From the NCBI GenBank assembly GCA_951802425.1, contig OX637803.1:3279055-3343054 (forward strand): DNA of 64,000 nucleotides, written 5' to 3'. The DNA comes from Clavaria fumosa. Its lineage: Eukaryota; Basidiomycota; Agaricomycetes; Agaricales; Clavariaceae. The notes under the pieces are model-generated. The model had not been told where the DNA came from, did no database searches, and saw only the letters and a list, made by a program, of their open reading frames with translations. Below, piece by piece: positions 54,324-64,000 of the stretch. Each line of letters opens with the position of its first letter. Position 1 is the first letter of the stretch. The translations under genes were made by a program, and so were the position numbers.

Positions 54324-55499
54324 GGCATTACATATCAGGTAAGATCATAATTATATCCCATGTCCTCATTGAGATATTCCTTCTTGAAGGTTTTACATAT
54401 TCCAAAAATAATCAAAATGAGTCATGATGACTCATTTCTTGAGTCGCAGTCATTGGGGATTGTTGGGAAGGACCCCACAATCACCCCCAATCACTTCTAT
54501 GACATTCCACAACTTTCTGCAATGTTCCTGGCCTTGATTGCATCATTATCTTGTTGATACTTCCTCTGCTTCCTCTTATCTCCCCCAGACTAGTCATAAT
54601 TAAGTGTACTAGCTCTATTTAGCATGTGTTTCAGCTGTATTCTATGCCAGATACATGCTAGTAATACTCTAGTACAAAGGGAGATGAGGGGAAGGCCAAG
54701 GGACTGCACATAAAGGTTGTGGGCACACAGTCCACTCATAAGGATGACCAGTCCATATTTGGTAGTGCGGCAGTGTTGGCCATCACTGCTGATTGCTGCC
54801 CCCACCACCATGGGAACTGGGCCGAACTGCCAGCCCTCAATCGCTTGATTGGGGTCTGATCATGATTGGGACTGCCCCACAATGCCAGAGTGGTGCCAAA
54901 CTCACACCAGCACATTCACAACCCTGTAGCTCAGCCGCAAAAGCTCCGCACCGCTTGTAAACTCGCGGATATGGCCTTATGGACCTTCTCGACACTTTTG
55001 TCTGTTCAGCATTTCCCACTTAGAGCCTCCCTTTAGTGCTACTTTATTAATACTGGGATGTAGCCTAAACAGTAGTAAAACCAGCTTGAGGGAGTAAATA
55101 ACAGTTATTTCCTTCTGCCTTTATGCATATAAGAGTAACAAGGCAGTGGAAATTCAATGGTAAAGACCATTTGTTTGTGTGGTTCTTTTTTCCTACTGTA
55201 GAGCCATTTCTTTCTGTCCTAGTACCACTTTCCATAGCTTAAGTCATTGGGAGTAAGTCTACATGGGTAAGTAGTACAGAATAGGCAGAGGACTAAGAGA
55301 GAGCATAGGGAATGATTGAAGAGATGCATAAGGTGCTGAACTGCTTGTTCAAGGGCTAGGCACTATAGACCATTAAGTACCCTAACAGACACTAGGTGGC
55401 AAGGACATCAGACATGAGCAGGGAGGTTTCATGATTATCTGCATTTTATGGGCCACTGGGCCATAGACTGACAAGGAGTCGGATTCCCAGGGATGGCCC
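54324..55499. other. No recognisable gene
   Basis: Unique-looking AT-rich sequence. A short minus-strand open frame at about 55019-54837 (SRRSIRPYPRVYKRCGAF) looks compositionally biased, but I do not recognise it. Confidence 0.35.
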
Positions 55500-56010
55500 A
55501 ACCATGTCTGGCAGGAAACCATGCAGCCATGGCTCAGTCATTCCATTCCACCAGTCAGATGTTCATTGCAATTCCATACAACACCAAACAACCAGATCCT
55601 CAGAGGGAATTTGGATAAATTGGCTCAGTCATCCCATATTTGGAGGCTACATCCAGAAAAGACAAGTTGTTGGTTCCTCATCAGTGATGCATGCTGGCGC
55701 CTCATTGACAACCACAGTCAATAAGTCACTATGAAACACACCTTGCAAGCCAGTCGCTATGGTCCACAGCAGGCACCCAGCAATGACACCCCCCCTCAAT
55801 GTGTGCATGGTTGCCTGATTGTGAACTCAAGAAGCACAGTGGGGGACCTAACACTTAGGAAACATCTGCATGAGACCTACATGAAGGGGAACCCCATCAT
55901 GCAACACATCCAAAACATGCATGAGTTTGCACTCAAGGTTGTTGTTGCTGTCAACAGGATCAGATAAGATGATGAATTGACCTTGATCAAGACATCTTCC
56001 CAGCAGCACT
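55500..56010 (+). pseudogene. Degenerate copia-type gag fragment
   Basis: Within a stop-rich stretch, 55827-55990 reads VGDLTLRKHLHETYMKG, MQHIQNMHEFALKV and DDELTLIKTSS. This is the order seen in copia UBN2 gag (first helix, 'M..HI..M.EL', then 'D(D/E)...L..SLP'). No zinc knuckle or pol is visible. It is an old relic, unrelated at the sequence level to the gag at 53168-54043. Confidence 0.45.
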
Positions 56011-56040
56011 GTTAGTCTAGATGCTCCTGCTATCATCAGC

Positions 56041-56370
56041 AACCACCGCAGGCTCGCGAGGGGAGGCGCAGGCGCACGGGGGGGGTGCACGTGGGAGGAG
56101 CAGGCACGAGGCGCAGGTGCGCAGGGGAGGCGCAGGCGCACATACCCTCACAGGCGTGCAGGCTCTCACAGGTGCACAGGCTCTCACAGGCGAGGCGCAG
56201 GTGCGCAGGGGAGGCGCAGGCGCACATACCCTCACAGGCGTGCAGGCTCTCACAGGTGCACAGGCTCTCACAGGCGAGGCGCAGGCACGCAGGGGAGGCG
56301 CAGGCACACATACCCTCACAGGCGCACAGGCTCTCACAGGCGTCGTGCAAGCGTGCAGGCTCTCACAGAA
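56041..56370. repeat. GC-rich 84-bp minisatellite
   Basis: About three units with period 84 bp (starting near 56111, 56195, 56279), each built from GGCGCAGG and 18-19-bp CAGGCGTGCAGGCTCTCACA submotifs. It is CpG-dense, unlike almost all surrounding sequence. 84 is divisible by three, so long shadow frames arise on both strands. Confidence 0.85.
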
Positions 56371-56639
56371 GCATCATCTCCTTGTCCTGAGGGCCTTCTG
56401 CCTTCCAGATCTTGAAGCAGGATGAAACTAACAGGTTTGTGAGCATGTGACCTTGGATGTCAACAAGTGAATGTGGGGCTAGCAACAAGTCCAGGTAAGC
56501 TCATGACCTTGAATGCCCTTGATGCCCCCAAGCATGTTGCGAGGATTGGCTAGACCCCATCACAGGGCATGCTATTGGGTTGATCTAGCAAGTCAAAGCA
56601 GAATGCACCATTCTAGTGAGTTGAAGTGCTCACCTTTTC

Positions 56640-56900
56640 AAGGAGTCTTCAAACATCGCCAATCCGAAACGTTTTGAGTGGCCTGTGTTGCGATCCACCA
56701 TAACAGTGGCATTGACAAGTTTTCCATAAGCAGAAAAGAATTCATGCATGGATTCTGACATCGTGTTGGATGACAGACTGCCGACGAAGTACTGCACACT
56801 TCTGAGATGCTCATTTTGGGGTATGGTGTTGACATTGTGTTGGATGACAGACCGCTGACAAAGTACTGCACACTTCTGAGATGCTCATTTTGGGTTAAGG
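56640..56900 (-). pseudogene. RNA recognition motif (RRM) gene fragment
   Basis: The minus strand encodes an RRM of the glycine-rich RNA-binding protein type. RNP2 is VQYFVGSLS (~56790-56765), then MHEFFSAYGKLVNATVMVDR and RNP1-like HSKRFGLAMF near 56670. The reading ends EDSLKR at a GTGAGC that may be a splice donor, giving a truncated exon. Upstream, a 74-bp tandem duplication (56764 and 56838 share TGTTGGATGACAG) repeats RNP2 and shifts the frame. The second half of the RRM is not found. It could be a captured or duplicated host gene piece. Confidence 0.65.
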
Positions 56901-57375
56901 CCATATGAAAATAAGACGAAGTGACTGGGATGCAAAGGAGGCAGGAAACTACAGAGGAGATGGATACAATGTCCAACAAAGCTTGAAGGCAGGATGCACT
57001 AGAATCACAAGGGCAACAAGACTGAGGAACTTAAAGAAAGGCAGAGTGCATCAGAGTCATGAGAGCAGCAAAGAGCCTGAGCACACCAATGAAGAGGAGC
57101 AAGAAGGGCAACTCCAAAGGGTCTAGCAACTCCATAACAGAGTGTCTGTCATGTAGATTCATGGGAGGGACAAAAACTGAACACCAAGCTAATACTCAGA
57201 GTAACCTCTATCTGCTATTAGAACTGCCATTAGAGATGGGGTGTGTGGCATGGACAGAATATTTCAGCAGGCCTGGCTACATGAAGGTGGAGGCTGCCAA
57301 CCTGGATAAATGCAGAGGCAGCTTGAGCTGCAGATCCAGGCAGCTGGGGCGCAGAGGCAGCACAAACTGGAAATC
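56901..57375. other. No recognisable gene
   Basis: Purine-rich sequence upstream of the RRM fragment and left flank of the solo LTR. The target sequence continues at 58925 after removal of the LTR. Confidence 0.4.
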
Positions 57376-58919
57376 TGTTAGGGCCTGTCCCATCTCATAA
57401 ATAGCACCATAAGTCAATTTGTTGGTGACCAATCCTGAAAACTCACTAAGACCAATCAACTGTTGAGCACAATTGAGAATACTCAGTCCCAGAAGGTTGC
57501 GAAGACATCTGATGAAGTGTACAAACAGAAAAAGACAAGTTGGAAGAGGGGAGGCATTGCTGGAAAGGTTGCGGAGTTGGTAGACAAAGTGTAAAGAGGG
57601 AAAAAGATGAGTTGAGAGAGGGAAGATGTTGCTGAGAAGGTTGGGAAGTCAACCAACAAAGTGTAGAAAGAGAGATGGATGAGTTGGGAGAAACAGATAT
57701 TGCTGAGAAGGAAGGTCGTGAAGTTGACTTATGAAGTGTAAAGAAGAAAATAGATGAGATGGGAGAAAGAGATGTTGTCAAAAGGGTCACAAGTGGTTGC
57801 AATGATGTCAAGAAGTAAATCAGTGAAGGCAATGACTTTGCCAGCTGATGAGAGAACTTGTAGGGTTCGAAGAATCAGTACCAAGATGAAGTACAGGAAA
57901 TACTTAGGTGCGTGAGTTGTACAAGCACAGAGGATGAGTTTAGAGGAAAGCAGAGTGTGTCTTGGTGTTGTCAAGGTCACCAAGTGAGACAAGACCTATC
58001 ATTTGCAGTGGTCCCAAGCTCAAAGGGTGTAATAGCCTCAAGCTTAAACCAAAGTGTGTCAATATCAAGTCTACAGTACCATATGTACATGTGAGACTTA
58101 TATATGTGTGTACAGAGAGTGTAACTAATCAGGAAAAGTACAGAGGTCACCAGGCAACAAGACTATAGTAGTATGGGGTATGTTTAATTGTAAAGTGACT
58201 AGGCACATGTTCTACTAAGGTTGCGAGGGGTTAGAAATGCATAAGTAAGGTCACAAAGATGACCTGTCATGGGTTGCGACCTGGTTAAATAATCATATAT
58301 ATAGCTATAACTATGGGGGGATCCTCGGATCATAACTATCATAGTTATAGATTACTGGGGGCAAGAAGGAGAGCATATTTGAAAGGTAAATGCAGCTGAC
58401 TGTTGGTGGTGCATTTGGGTGTTAAGGTTGCAGTGTCATGAGGTGGGTCACATGGATGATGCTAGTGATGCAGGTGACCTTGGGTGGGGGTCATGTGAGT
58501 AATGCTGGTAACACGAGTAACACTGGTGGTGTCATAGTGCTGGTAGTGTCAGTAGCATCAGTGATACTGGTAGCGCCAGTGACACTGGTAACATATTAGT
58601 GCTGGTAGTGGTAGTGCCAGGGGTGCCATGCAGCAAGTCATGTGCTGGCTGAAGAGGATGTGCAACAGTGTGTTGTGCATCAAGATGGTGGGTCTGGGTG
58701 AAGTATATGCATGGGGTGAGGTGGAGAGAGGCATCGTGAGTATGGCATGGTGGTTGTGAGTGTCATGTGAATGTGGGGTAGGTTGGAGAGGCTCCTGGAA
58801 GGGGATGGCAGGTTCCAGAAGTGTGTAGAGGTGCTTGTGAGGTTGTAGAGGGCCATTGGGAGGTTCGTAGGTGTTGGTAGAGTTGGCTTGGGCAAAGTAA
58901 AAATGAATGGGTCCTGACA
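57376..58919 (-). mobile_element. Solo LTR, family 3
   Basis: 1544-bp LTR, TGTTAGGGCCTGTCCC...GGGTCCTGACA, flanked by a perfect 5-bp duplication AAATC (57371-57375 and 58920-58924). No internal sequence. It is the longest copy of this LTR in the window and a useful reference for the others. Confidence 0.93.
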
Positions 58920-59189
58920 AAATCCAGGCAACTGAGGTGTTAGAGTGATTAGCCACAGCTGCAGGAGCACTGGACTGAGGCATACAGTGGGCCAAGGCAG
59001 GAGGACCAGGCAGAAATGCCAAGTTTCCACTTCTGGTCCTCCCCTCACTATGCAAAACTGTGCAGTGGGGAGCAGCAGAGCTGAGGCTCTGGTGCAAGTC
59101 TGTGGAAATGGGGAAGCAGCACCCATGTGAGGGGCCTGAGGGACAGGTTAAATTAGCAATGATATTTATTGAATTACATGAGACCATTC

Positions 59190-60290
59190 ATGTACAGGAG
59201 TTGAGGGGCCACAGCCACAGAAGGGCAAAGTGAGGAGCAGTGGCCATGTCCTGGGGCTGAGGAGCAGCATCTGAATGCAGGATCTCAGGGACCCAGCCAC
59301 AGCTGCATGTGAGTCCACAGAGAGGGAAGAAGCCTCAAGTGCATGGCATCCCCACACAGGAGCCAGGGACTGTGGCTGCAGCCAGGCACAATATCACAGC
59401 AACAGATGCTCACACAGAGAGAAAGCAGCACCCAGCTTGGGTGAGGGACCACAGCTGCAGCTGGACACAAGTCCACAGAGTGGGAGCTGCATCTGAGCAT
59501 AGGAGCTGAGGGACCGCAGCCCCAGCCAGGTGCAAGACCACAGAGAGAGTGGCATCTGCACATGGGAGCCAAGGGAGAGGGGAGCCAAGGGAGAGGGGAG
59601 CTGAGGGGGCAACCCATGGCTGCAGCTGGGCAGAGGACTCAAGGGGCTGCAGCTGACACTGGGCACAAGTCTGTGAAGCTGAGGCTGGGCATAAGCCCAC
59701 AACATGGGGAACATCAGCTGAAGGAGTGTAGCAACAGCTGCACACAAGTCTGGCCAAGAGGGTCAGATGGAGTCATGTATATGATGTAGAGACCCAGGCA
59801 CAGGACCTGAGGGGCAACAGCTGGGCTGAGCACTCGGGCCAGGTGCTAGGCCACAGATCCATAGCTGGACCCACAGAGTGGTGGGGGGGGGGGCAGCACT
59901 TGAGCACAGGAGCTGAAAGACCACAGTTGCAGCCAGGCACAAGTGTGGGAGGTGACGTCCATGCATGGGAGCAGAGCCTGCTGGCCAGGAGGACCAATGG
60001 TGGGCATATGCAATGCCTGCTGGCCAACAGGGTTGGTGGGGACACATGCAATTTGAGAGATCCCAGCACAGGACCTGAGGGGCCACAGCTGAGGCTGGGC
60101 ACAATCCCACAGAGTGGGGAGCAGCATCTGCATGCAGAGCTGAACCACAGCTGCAGCAGGCACAAGACCCTAGAGTGGGGGCAGGGCCTGCTGGCCAAGA
60201 GGAACAACAGCAGGCTCATGCAGTGCCTGCTGGCCAGGAGGAACAACAGCAGGCTCACACAGTGCCTGCTGGCCAAGAGGATTGGCAAAA
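59190..60290. repeat. Diverged tandem array of ~60-80-bp units
   Basis: Repeated pattern GAGGGACCACAGC(TGCAGC)CAGGCACAAG...CACAGAGTGGG...AGCAGCATCTGAGCACAGGAGCT, imperfect and with indels. A variant at 59985-60290 has GCCTGCTGGCCAAGAGGA units. Both strands have long biased open frames, which are by-products. Confidence 0.7.
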
Positions 60291-60784
60291 CAGGTGCCCA
60301 AGCACCTGACAGGAATGATAGTGGGGCCTAGCACCATACATCAGACTCAGACAATGGAGGGTCGAGGTCCAGAGCCCCCTGTATCTACCTCTGGGTTCAC
60401 TGGACCATCTGAACCTGGACCCAGCAAATAGACAAAGGTGGTACTCAACTGCACACAGGATCTTGCCAGGGGCTGGCATGGCAGAGAGAACTGGAGGGCA
60501 TGACTGAGAGGAAGGAGGAGGGAATAGAAGGCAAGGGTCTTTCCAGAGCTGTAGGTATCTTGGAGGCCCCAGGGCCATCCTAAGACACCCTGTGTGACAC
60601 CCTGCCTGGAGGACCACGGCAGGGCCCAGCAGGATGTAGACACAGACACAAAATTGGCTGCTCCAGTACCCCCTCCTTCAGAGGGGGATCAAAATAAGCA
60701 AATCCAGAGGGACCAGGGTTTGAAGTCCCAAGAGGACTGTGCCTGAGGGATGGAGTCACAAGGAGCCACCTCACATTTCATCAA
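60291..60784. other. No recognisable gene
   Basis: Sequence between the diverged array and the giant inverted repeat. Minus-strand open frames at 60255-60774 (for example PGPSGFAYFDPPLKEG) are unrecognised and not convincing. Confidence 0.35.
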
Positions 60785-62128
60785 TATATTCACATGAATC
60801 TGCCATGGACCTTAAGAAATACAATTTTCTTTCCACATTTCAGCAGTATTTCTTGTCCACATGGATGACATTGTTATGCCTTCCTGTCTCCACTACCAAC
60901 TAAGGGCCTTCTTCTTCCATTCCATCTAGCATCCATTCAAGCCCTCATCCATCTGAGGTGCTCCCTGTTGCCCCTGTAGCATCATCAGATAGTCACCCAT
61001 GTACCAGCATACCATTGCCCTTGTATGATTGTCTGCTCTCCTGTCTCTTCCCCATTCTCTTCATTCAGCAATTGTGTCTCCCCCATGTGTTGATAGCTGT
61101 GGGCCACACACTTTGATACACATGCTTTCAAGCTTTGACACAAACTCAACTCATAACTTAATTGACTCTGTGAGATGGGGCATCCAGGACACCAACTTTG
61201 ACATTCACATCTAGTCAACTTTGTGTGTCATGTGGGCATGGCAGTCCTGGACACCCACCTTGAGGTACACATTGAGTCAACTTACTTTGTACATTATGAG
61301 AGATGTGGGTGTCCTGGTCCTCCTGGCATGGCTTACCTGTATCTGTATGATGTCCCAGCCTGCATCACATTGGATCTTGGTAGGTATGTAGGACCTAGGT
61401 TTGGCATGCTAAGAGTGAGTAGCACAGGTGGTGTAAGTAGGATGGAGGGGTGGACAGTGTGAGTGGAGTGGGTGGGTGGCACAGGCAAGGTGAGTAAGGC
61501 AGGTGGCACAAGTGAGGAGGTGCAAGTGAGGCAAGCCATGTGGTGTAGCACCAATGAGGTGAGTGGGCTGCTCATGTTCATCAGCCATTGCTTATGTGTG
61601 CCATACAGTGCCTAGGCTATGTCCATGCTGCTCATAGCAACCCACCTCCAGACCCTGTTCTTTTTTCCCTTCCCCAGGTAGTCCAGCACAATGCAGTTCT
61701 GCCTCCTCCCCTTCCTTGCCATGTGCTATCCACTCTATGCTGCTTGTCTTGTTCTTCTGTCTGGGAGTCATGTGATTAACATAGACCCATGCTATTCACT
61801 TGGCTTATTTTATCTATGGCCTTATGGCCTCTGTCCATGTAAGATTGGTTTGTTGAGACCAGAGATCCCTGAGTCACAAGTGCATTAGAACCCTGTTTAT
61901 AGCAGTAGTCATGCAGTCATGGTGACAGTAGTGGGATAGATGTGGCTGGTTAGCTAAGTATACAAGGAAACCCCTTCACCCCTATGGTTGACCCTTACAG
62001 TGCACCAATATTATCAATTGCCCTTACCATGCAATGGCAGTGAATGTCAAGATACCTCCAACCCAATAATAGCCTTAGTGGCATCAGGGAATTGGGAAAG
62101 GGACATACACAAGTACCAAAAGCATATG
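60785..62128 (+). repeat. Giant inverted repeat, left arm
   Basis: 1344-bp arm whose reverse complement is 62160-63503; any position x pairs with 124288-x. It is identical wherever I compared it. There is no CpG dinucleotide anywhere in the arm. No protein family is recognised in its short frames, and each frame is mirrored in the other arm. Confidence 0.97.
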
Positions 62129-62159
62129 CCACCAGGTCATATACAGGTCATATGCAGGT
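62129..62159. other. Loop of the giant inverted repeat
   Basis: 31-bp spacer with CAGGTCATAT-type direct repeats continuing into the right arm (GGTCATATACAGGTCATATG). Confidence 0.9.
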
Positions 62160-63503
62160 CATATGCTTTTGGTACTTGTGTATGTCCCTTTCCCAATTCC
62201 CTGATGCCACTAAGGCTATTATTGGGTTGGAGGTATCTTGACATTCACTGCCATTGCATGGTAAGGGCAATTGATAATATTGGTGCACTGTAAGGGTCAA
62301 CCATAGGGGTGAAGGGGTTTCCTTGTATACTTAGCTAACCAGCCACATCTATCCCACTACTGTCACCATGACTGCATGACTACTGCTATAAACAGGGTTC
62401 TAATGCACTTGTGACTCAGGGATCTCTGGTCTCAACAAACCAATCTTACATGGACAGAGGCCATAAGGCCATAGATAAAATAAGCCAAGTGAATAGCATG
62501 GGTCTATGTTAATCACATGACTCCCAGACAGAAGAACAAGACAAGCAGCATAGAGTGGATAGCACATGGCAAGGAAGGGGAGGAGGCAGAACTGCATTGT
62601 GCTGGACTACCTGGGGAAGGGAAAAAAGAACAGGGTCTGGAGGTGGGTTGCTATGAGCAGCATGGACATAGCCTAGGCACTGTATGGCACACATAAGCAA
62701 TGGCTGATGAACATGAGCAGCCCACTCACCTCATTGGTGCTACACCACATGGCTTGCCTCACTTGCACCTCCTCACTTGTGCCACCTGCCTTACTCACCT
62801 TGCCTGTGCCACCCACCCACTCCACTCACACTGTCCACCCCTCCATCCTACTTACACCACCTGTGCTACTCACTCTTAGCATGCCAAACCTAGGTCCTAC
62901 ATACCTACCAAGATCCAATGTGATGCAGGCTGGGACATCATACAGATACAGGTAAGCCATGCCAGGAGGACCAGGACACCCACATCTCTCATAATGTACA
63001 AAGTAAGTTGACTCAATGTGTACCTCAAGGTGGGTGTCCAGGACTGCCATGCCCACATGACACACAAAGTTGACTAGATGTGAATGTCAAAGTTGGTGTC
63101 CTGGATGCCCCATCTCACAGAGTCAATTAAGTTATGAGTTGAGTTTGTGTCAAAGCTTGAAAGCATGTGTATCAAAGTGTGTGGCCCACAGCTATCAACA
63201 CATGGGGGAGACACAATTGCTGAATGAAGAGAATGGGGAAGAGACAGGAGAGCAGACAATCATACAAGGGCAATGGTATGCTGGTACATGGGTGACTATC
63301 TGATGATGCTACAGGGGCAACAGGGAGCACCTCAGATGGATGAGGGCTTGAATGGATGCTAGATGGAATGGAAGAAGAAGGCCCTTAGTTGGTAGTGGAG
63401 ACAGGAAGGCATAACAATGTCATCCATGTGGACAAGAAATACTGCTGAAATGTGGAAAGAAAATTGTATTTCTTAAGGTCCATGGCAGATTCATGTGAAT
63501 ATA
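62160..63503 (-). repeat. Giant inverted repeat, right arm
   Basis: Reverse complement of 60785-62128. It ends at ...GTGAATATA (63503), after which the flanks diverge (CAATATGGG to the right versus CATTTCATCAA to the left of the other arm). A transcript across it would form a ~1.3-kb hairpin. Confidence 0.97.
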
Positions 63504-63553
63504 CAATATGGGTGAAGGATGATCAGCAGGGGATGCACATGGGTCGATGATCT

Positions 63554-64000
63554 GAGGTGTTGTTGAAGGGATTTTTATTGTTTTTTAATGTTTTTCATAA
63601 TTTTTTAGTTGTGTTTAATGGTTTTTAATAGTTTTTAATGATTTTAGAGTGCATACACAAGGTTCGGGAGGTGTTGTTGAAGGGATTTTTATTGTTTTTT
63701 AATGTTTTTCATAATTTTTTAGTTGTGTTTAATGGTTTTTAATAGTTTTTAATGATTTTAGAGTGCATACACAAGGTTCGGGAGGTGTTGTTGAAGGGAT
63801 TTTTATTGTTTTTTAATGTTTTTCATAATTTTTTAGTTGTGTTTAATGGTTTTTAATAGTTTTTAATGATTTTAGAGTGCATACACAAGGTTCGGGAGGT
63901 GTTGTTGAAGGGATTTTTATTGTTTTTTAATGTTTTTCATAATTTTTTAGTTGTGTTTAATGGTTTTTAATAGTTTTTAATGATTTTAGAGTGCATACAC
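63554..64000. repeat. 114-bp tandem array, running off the window
   Basis: Unit starts at 63554, 63668, 63782 and 63896; copies are almost identical. The AT-rich unit (TTTTTAATGTTTTTCATAAT and related) has a short GGTTCGGGAGGTG segment with its only CpG. The array end is outside the window. Confidence 0.96.

Noticed and set aside
56017..56425. Cysteine/alanine-rich repeat protein on either strand of the minisatellite.
   Set aside because: The 84-bp period keeps all frames open; there is no start context or homology beyond the repeat.
59285..60288. Long leucine/cysteine-rich minus-strand ORFs as genes.
   Set aside because: They follow a diverged tandem array and change frame between units; no domain is visible.

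Overview
The window looks like a transposon-dominated stretch of a filamentous fungal nuclear genome, most probably an Agaricomycete (mushroom-forming basidiomycete). The evidence is several Ty3/gypsy lineages (two with chromodomains), a Tad/I-type LINE ORF1 remnant, a copia-type element, genes split by introns of about 48-60 bp with GTRNGT...YAG borders, and a JmjC-domain gene of the kind that is multicopy in mushroom genomes. The species cannot be named from the sequence. I see no rRNA, tRNA, telomere repeat, CRISPR array or prokaryotic gene.

Layout. 1-2815: gypsy gag/protease joined to a LINE ORF1 piece, then an LTR plus chromodomain remnant. 2816-6888: mostly non-coding, with a 60-bp palindromic array and a decayed spliced gene fragment. 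6889-11230: a minus-strand gypsy (family E) whose 3' side carries an antisense accessory gene. 11231-20051: a plus-strand gypsy (family 2), again with an antisense accessory gene, and with further LTRs nested in it. 20052-24200: 5' half of a minus-strand gypsy (family 3). 24201-26495: 3' end of a second family E element (accessory gene, polypurine tract, LTR). 26769-31603: a many-exon JmjC gene. 31703-36597: a 64-bp perfect palindrome, a 58-bp tandem array and a 655-bp satellite. 36933-43512: a complete gypsy (family 4) with LTRs and target-site duplication. 43799-48682: a plus-strand gypsy truncated in RNase H. 48683-51962: 3' LTR, polypurine tract and spliced accessory gene of a family 3 element. 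52963-54298: a complete gag-only copia-type element. 55500-57375: a copia gag fragment, a GC-rich minisatellite and an RRM fragment. 57376-58919: a solo LTR. 59190-60290: diverged repeats. 60785-63503: a 1.34-kb inverted repeat with a 31-bp loop. 63554-64000: a 114-bp tandem array running off the end.

Two themes connect these pieces. First, three different gypsy families each carry, between the end of pol and the 3' LTR and on the opposite strand, a gene encoding a CX2CX6CX7-10CX2CX6C cluster (the spacing of fungal Zn2Cys6 domains) plus charged or coiled-coil segments. I consider this recurrent antisense accessory gene the best candidate for an undescribed system here. Second, decay is strongly concentrated at CpG. 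All of the roughly 19 differences between the two LTRs of the complete gypsy, and all five stop codons in its pol, fit CpG to TpG/CpA change. This implies heavy cytosine methylation, or a CpG-directed RIP-like process, acting on these transposons.
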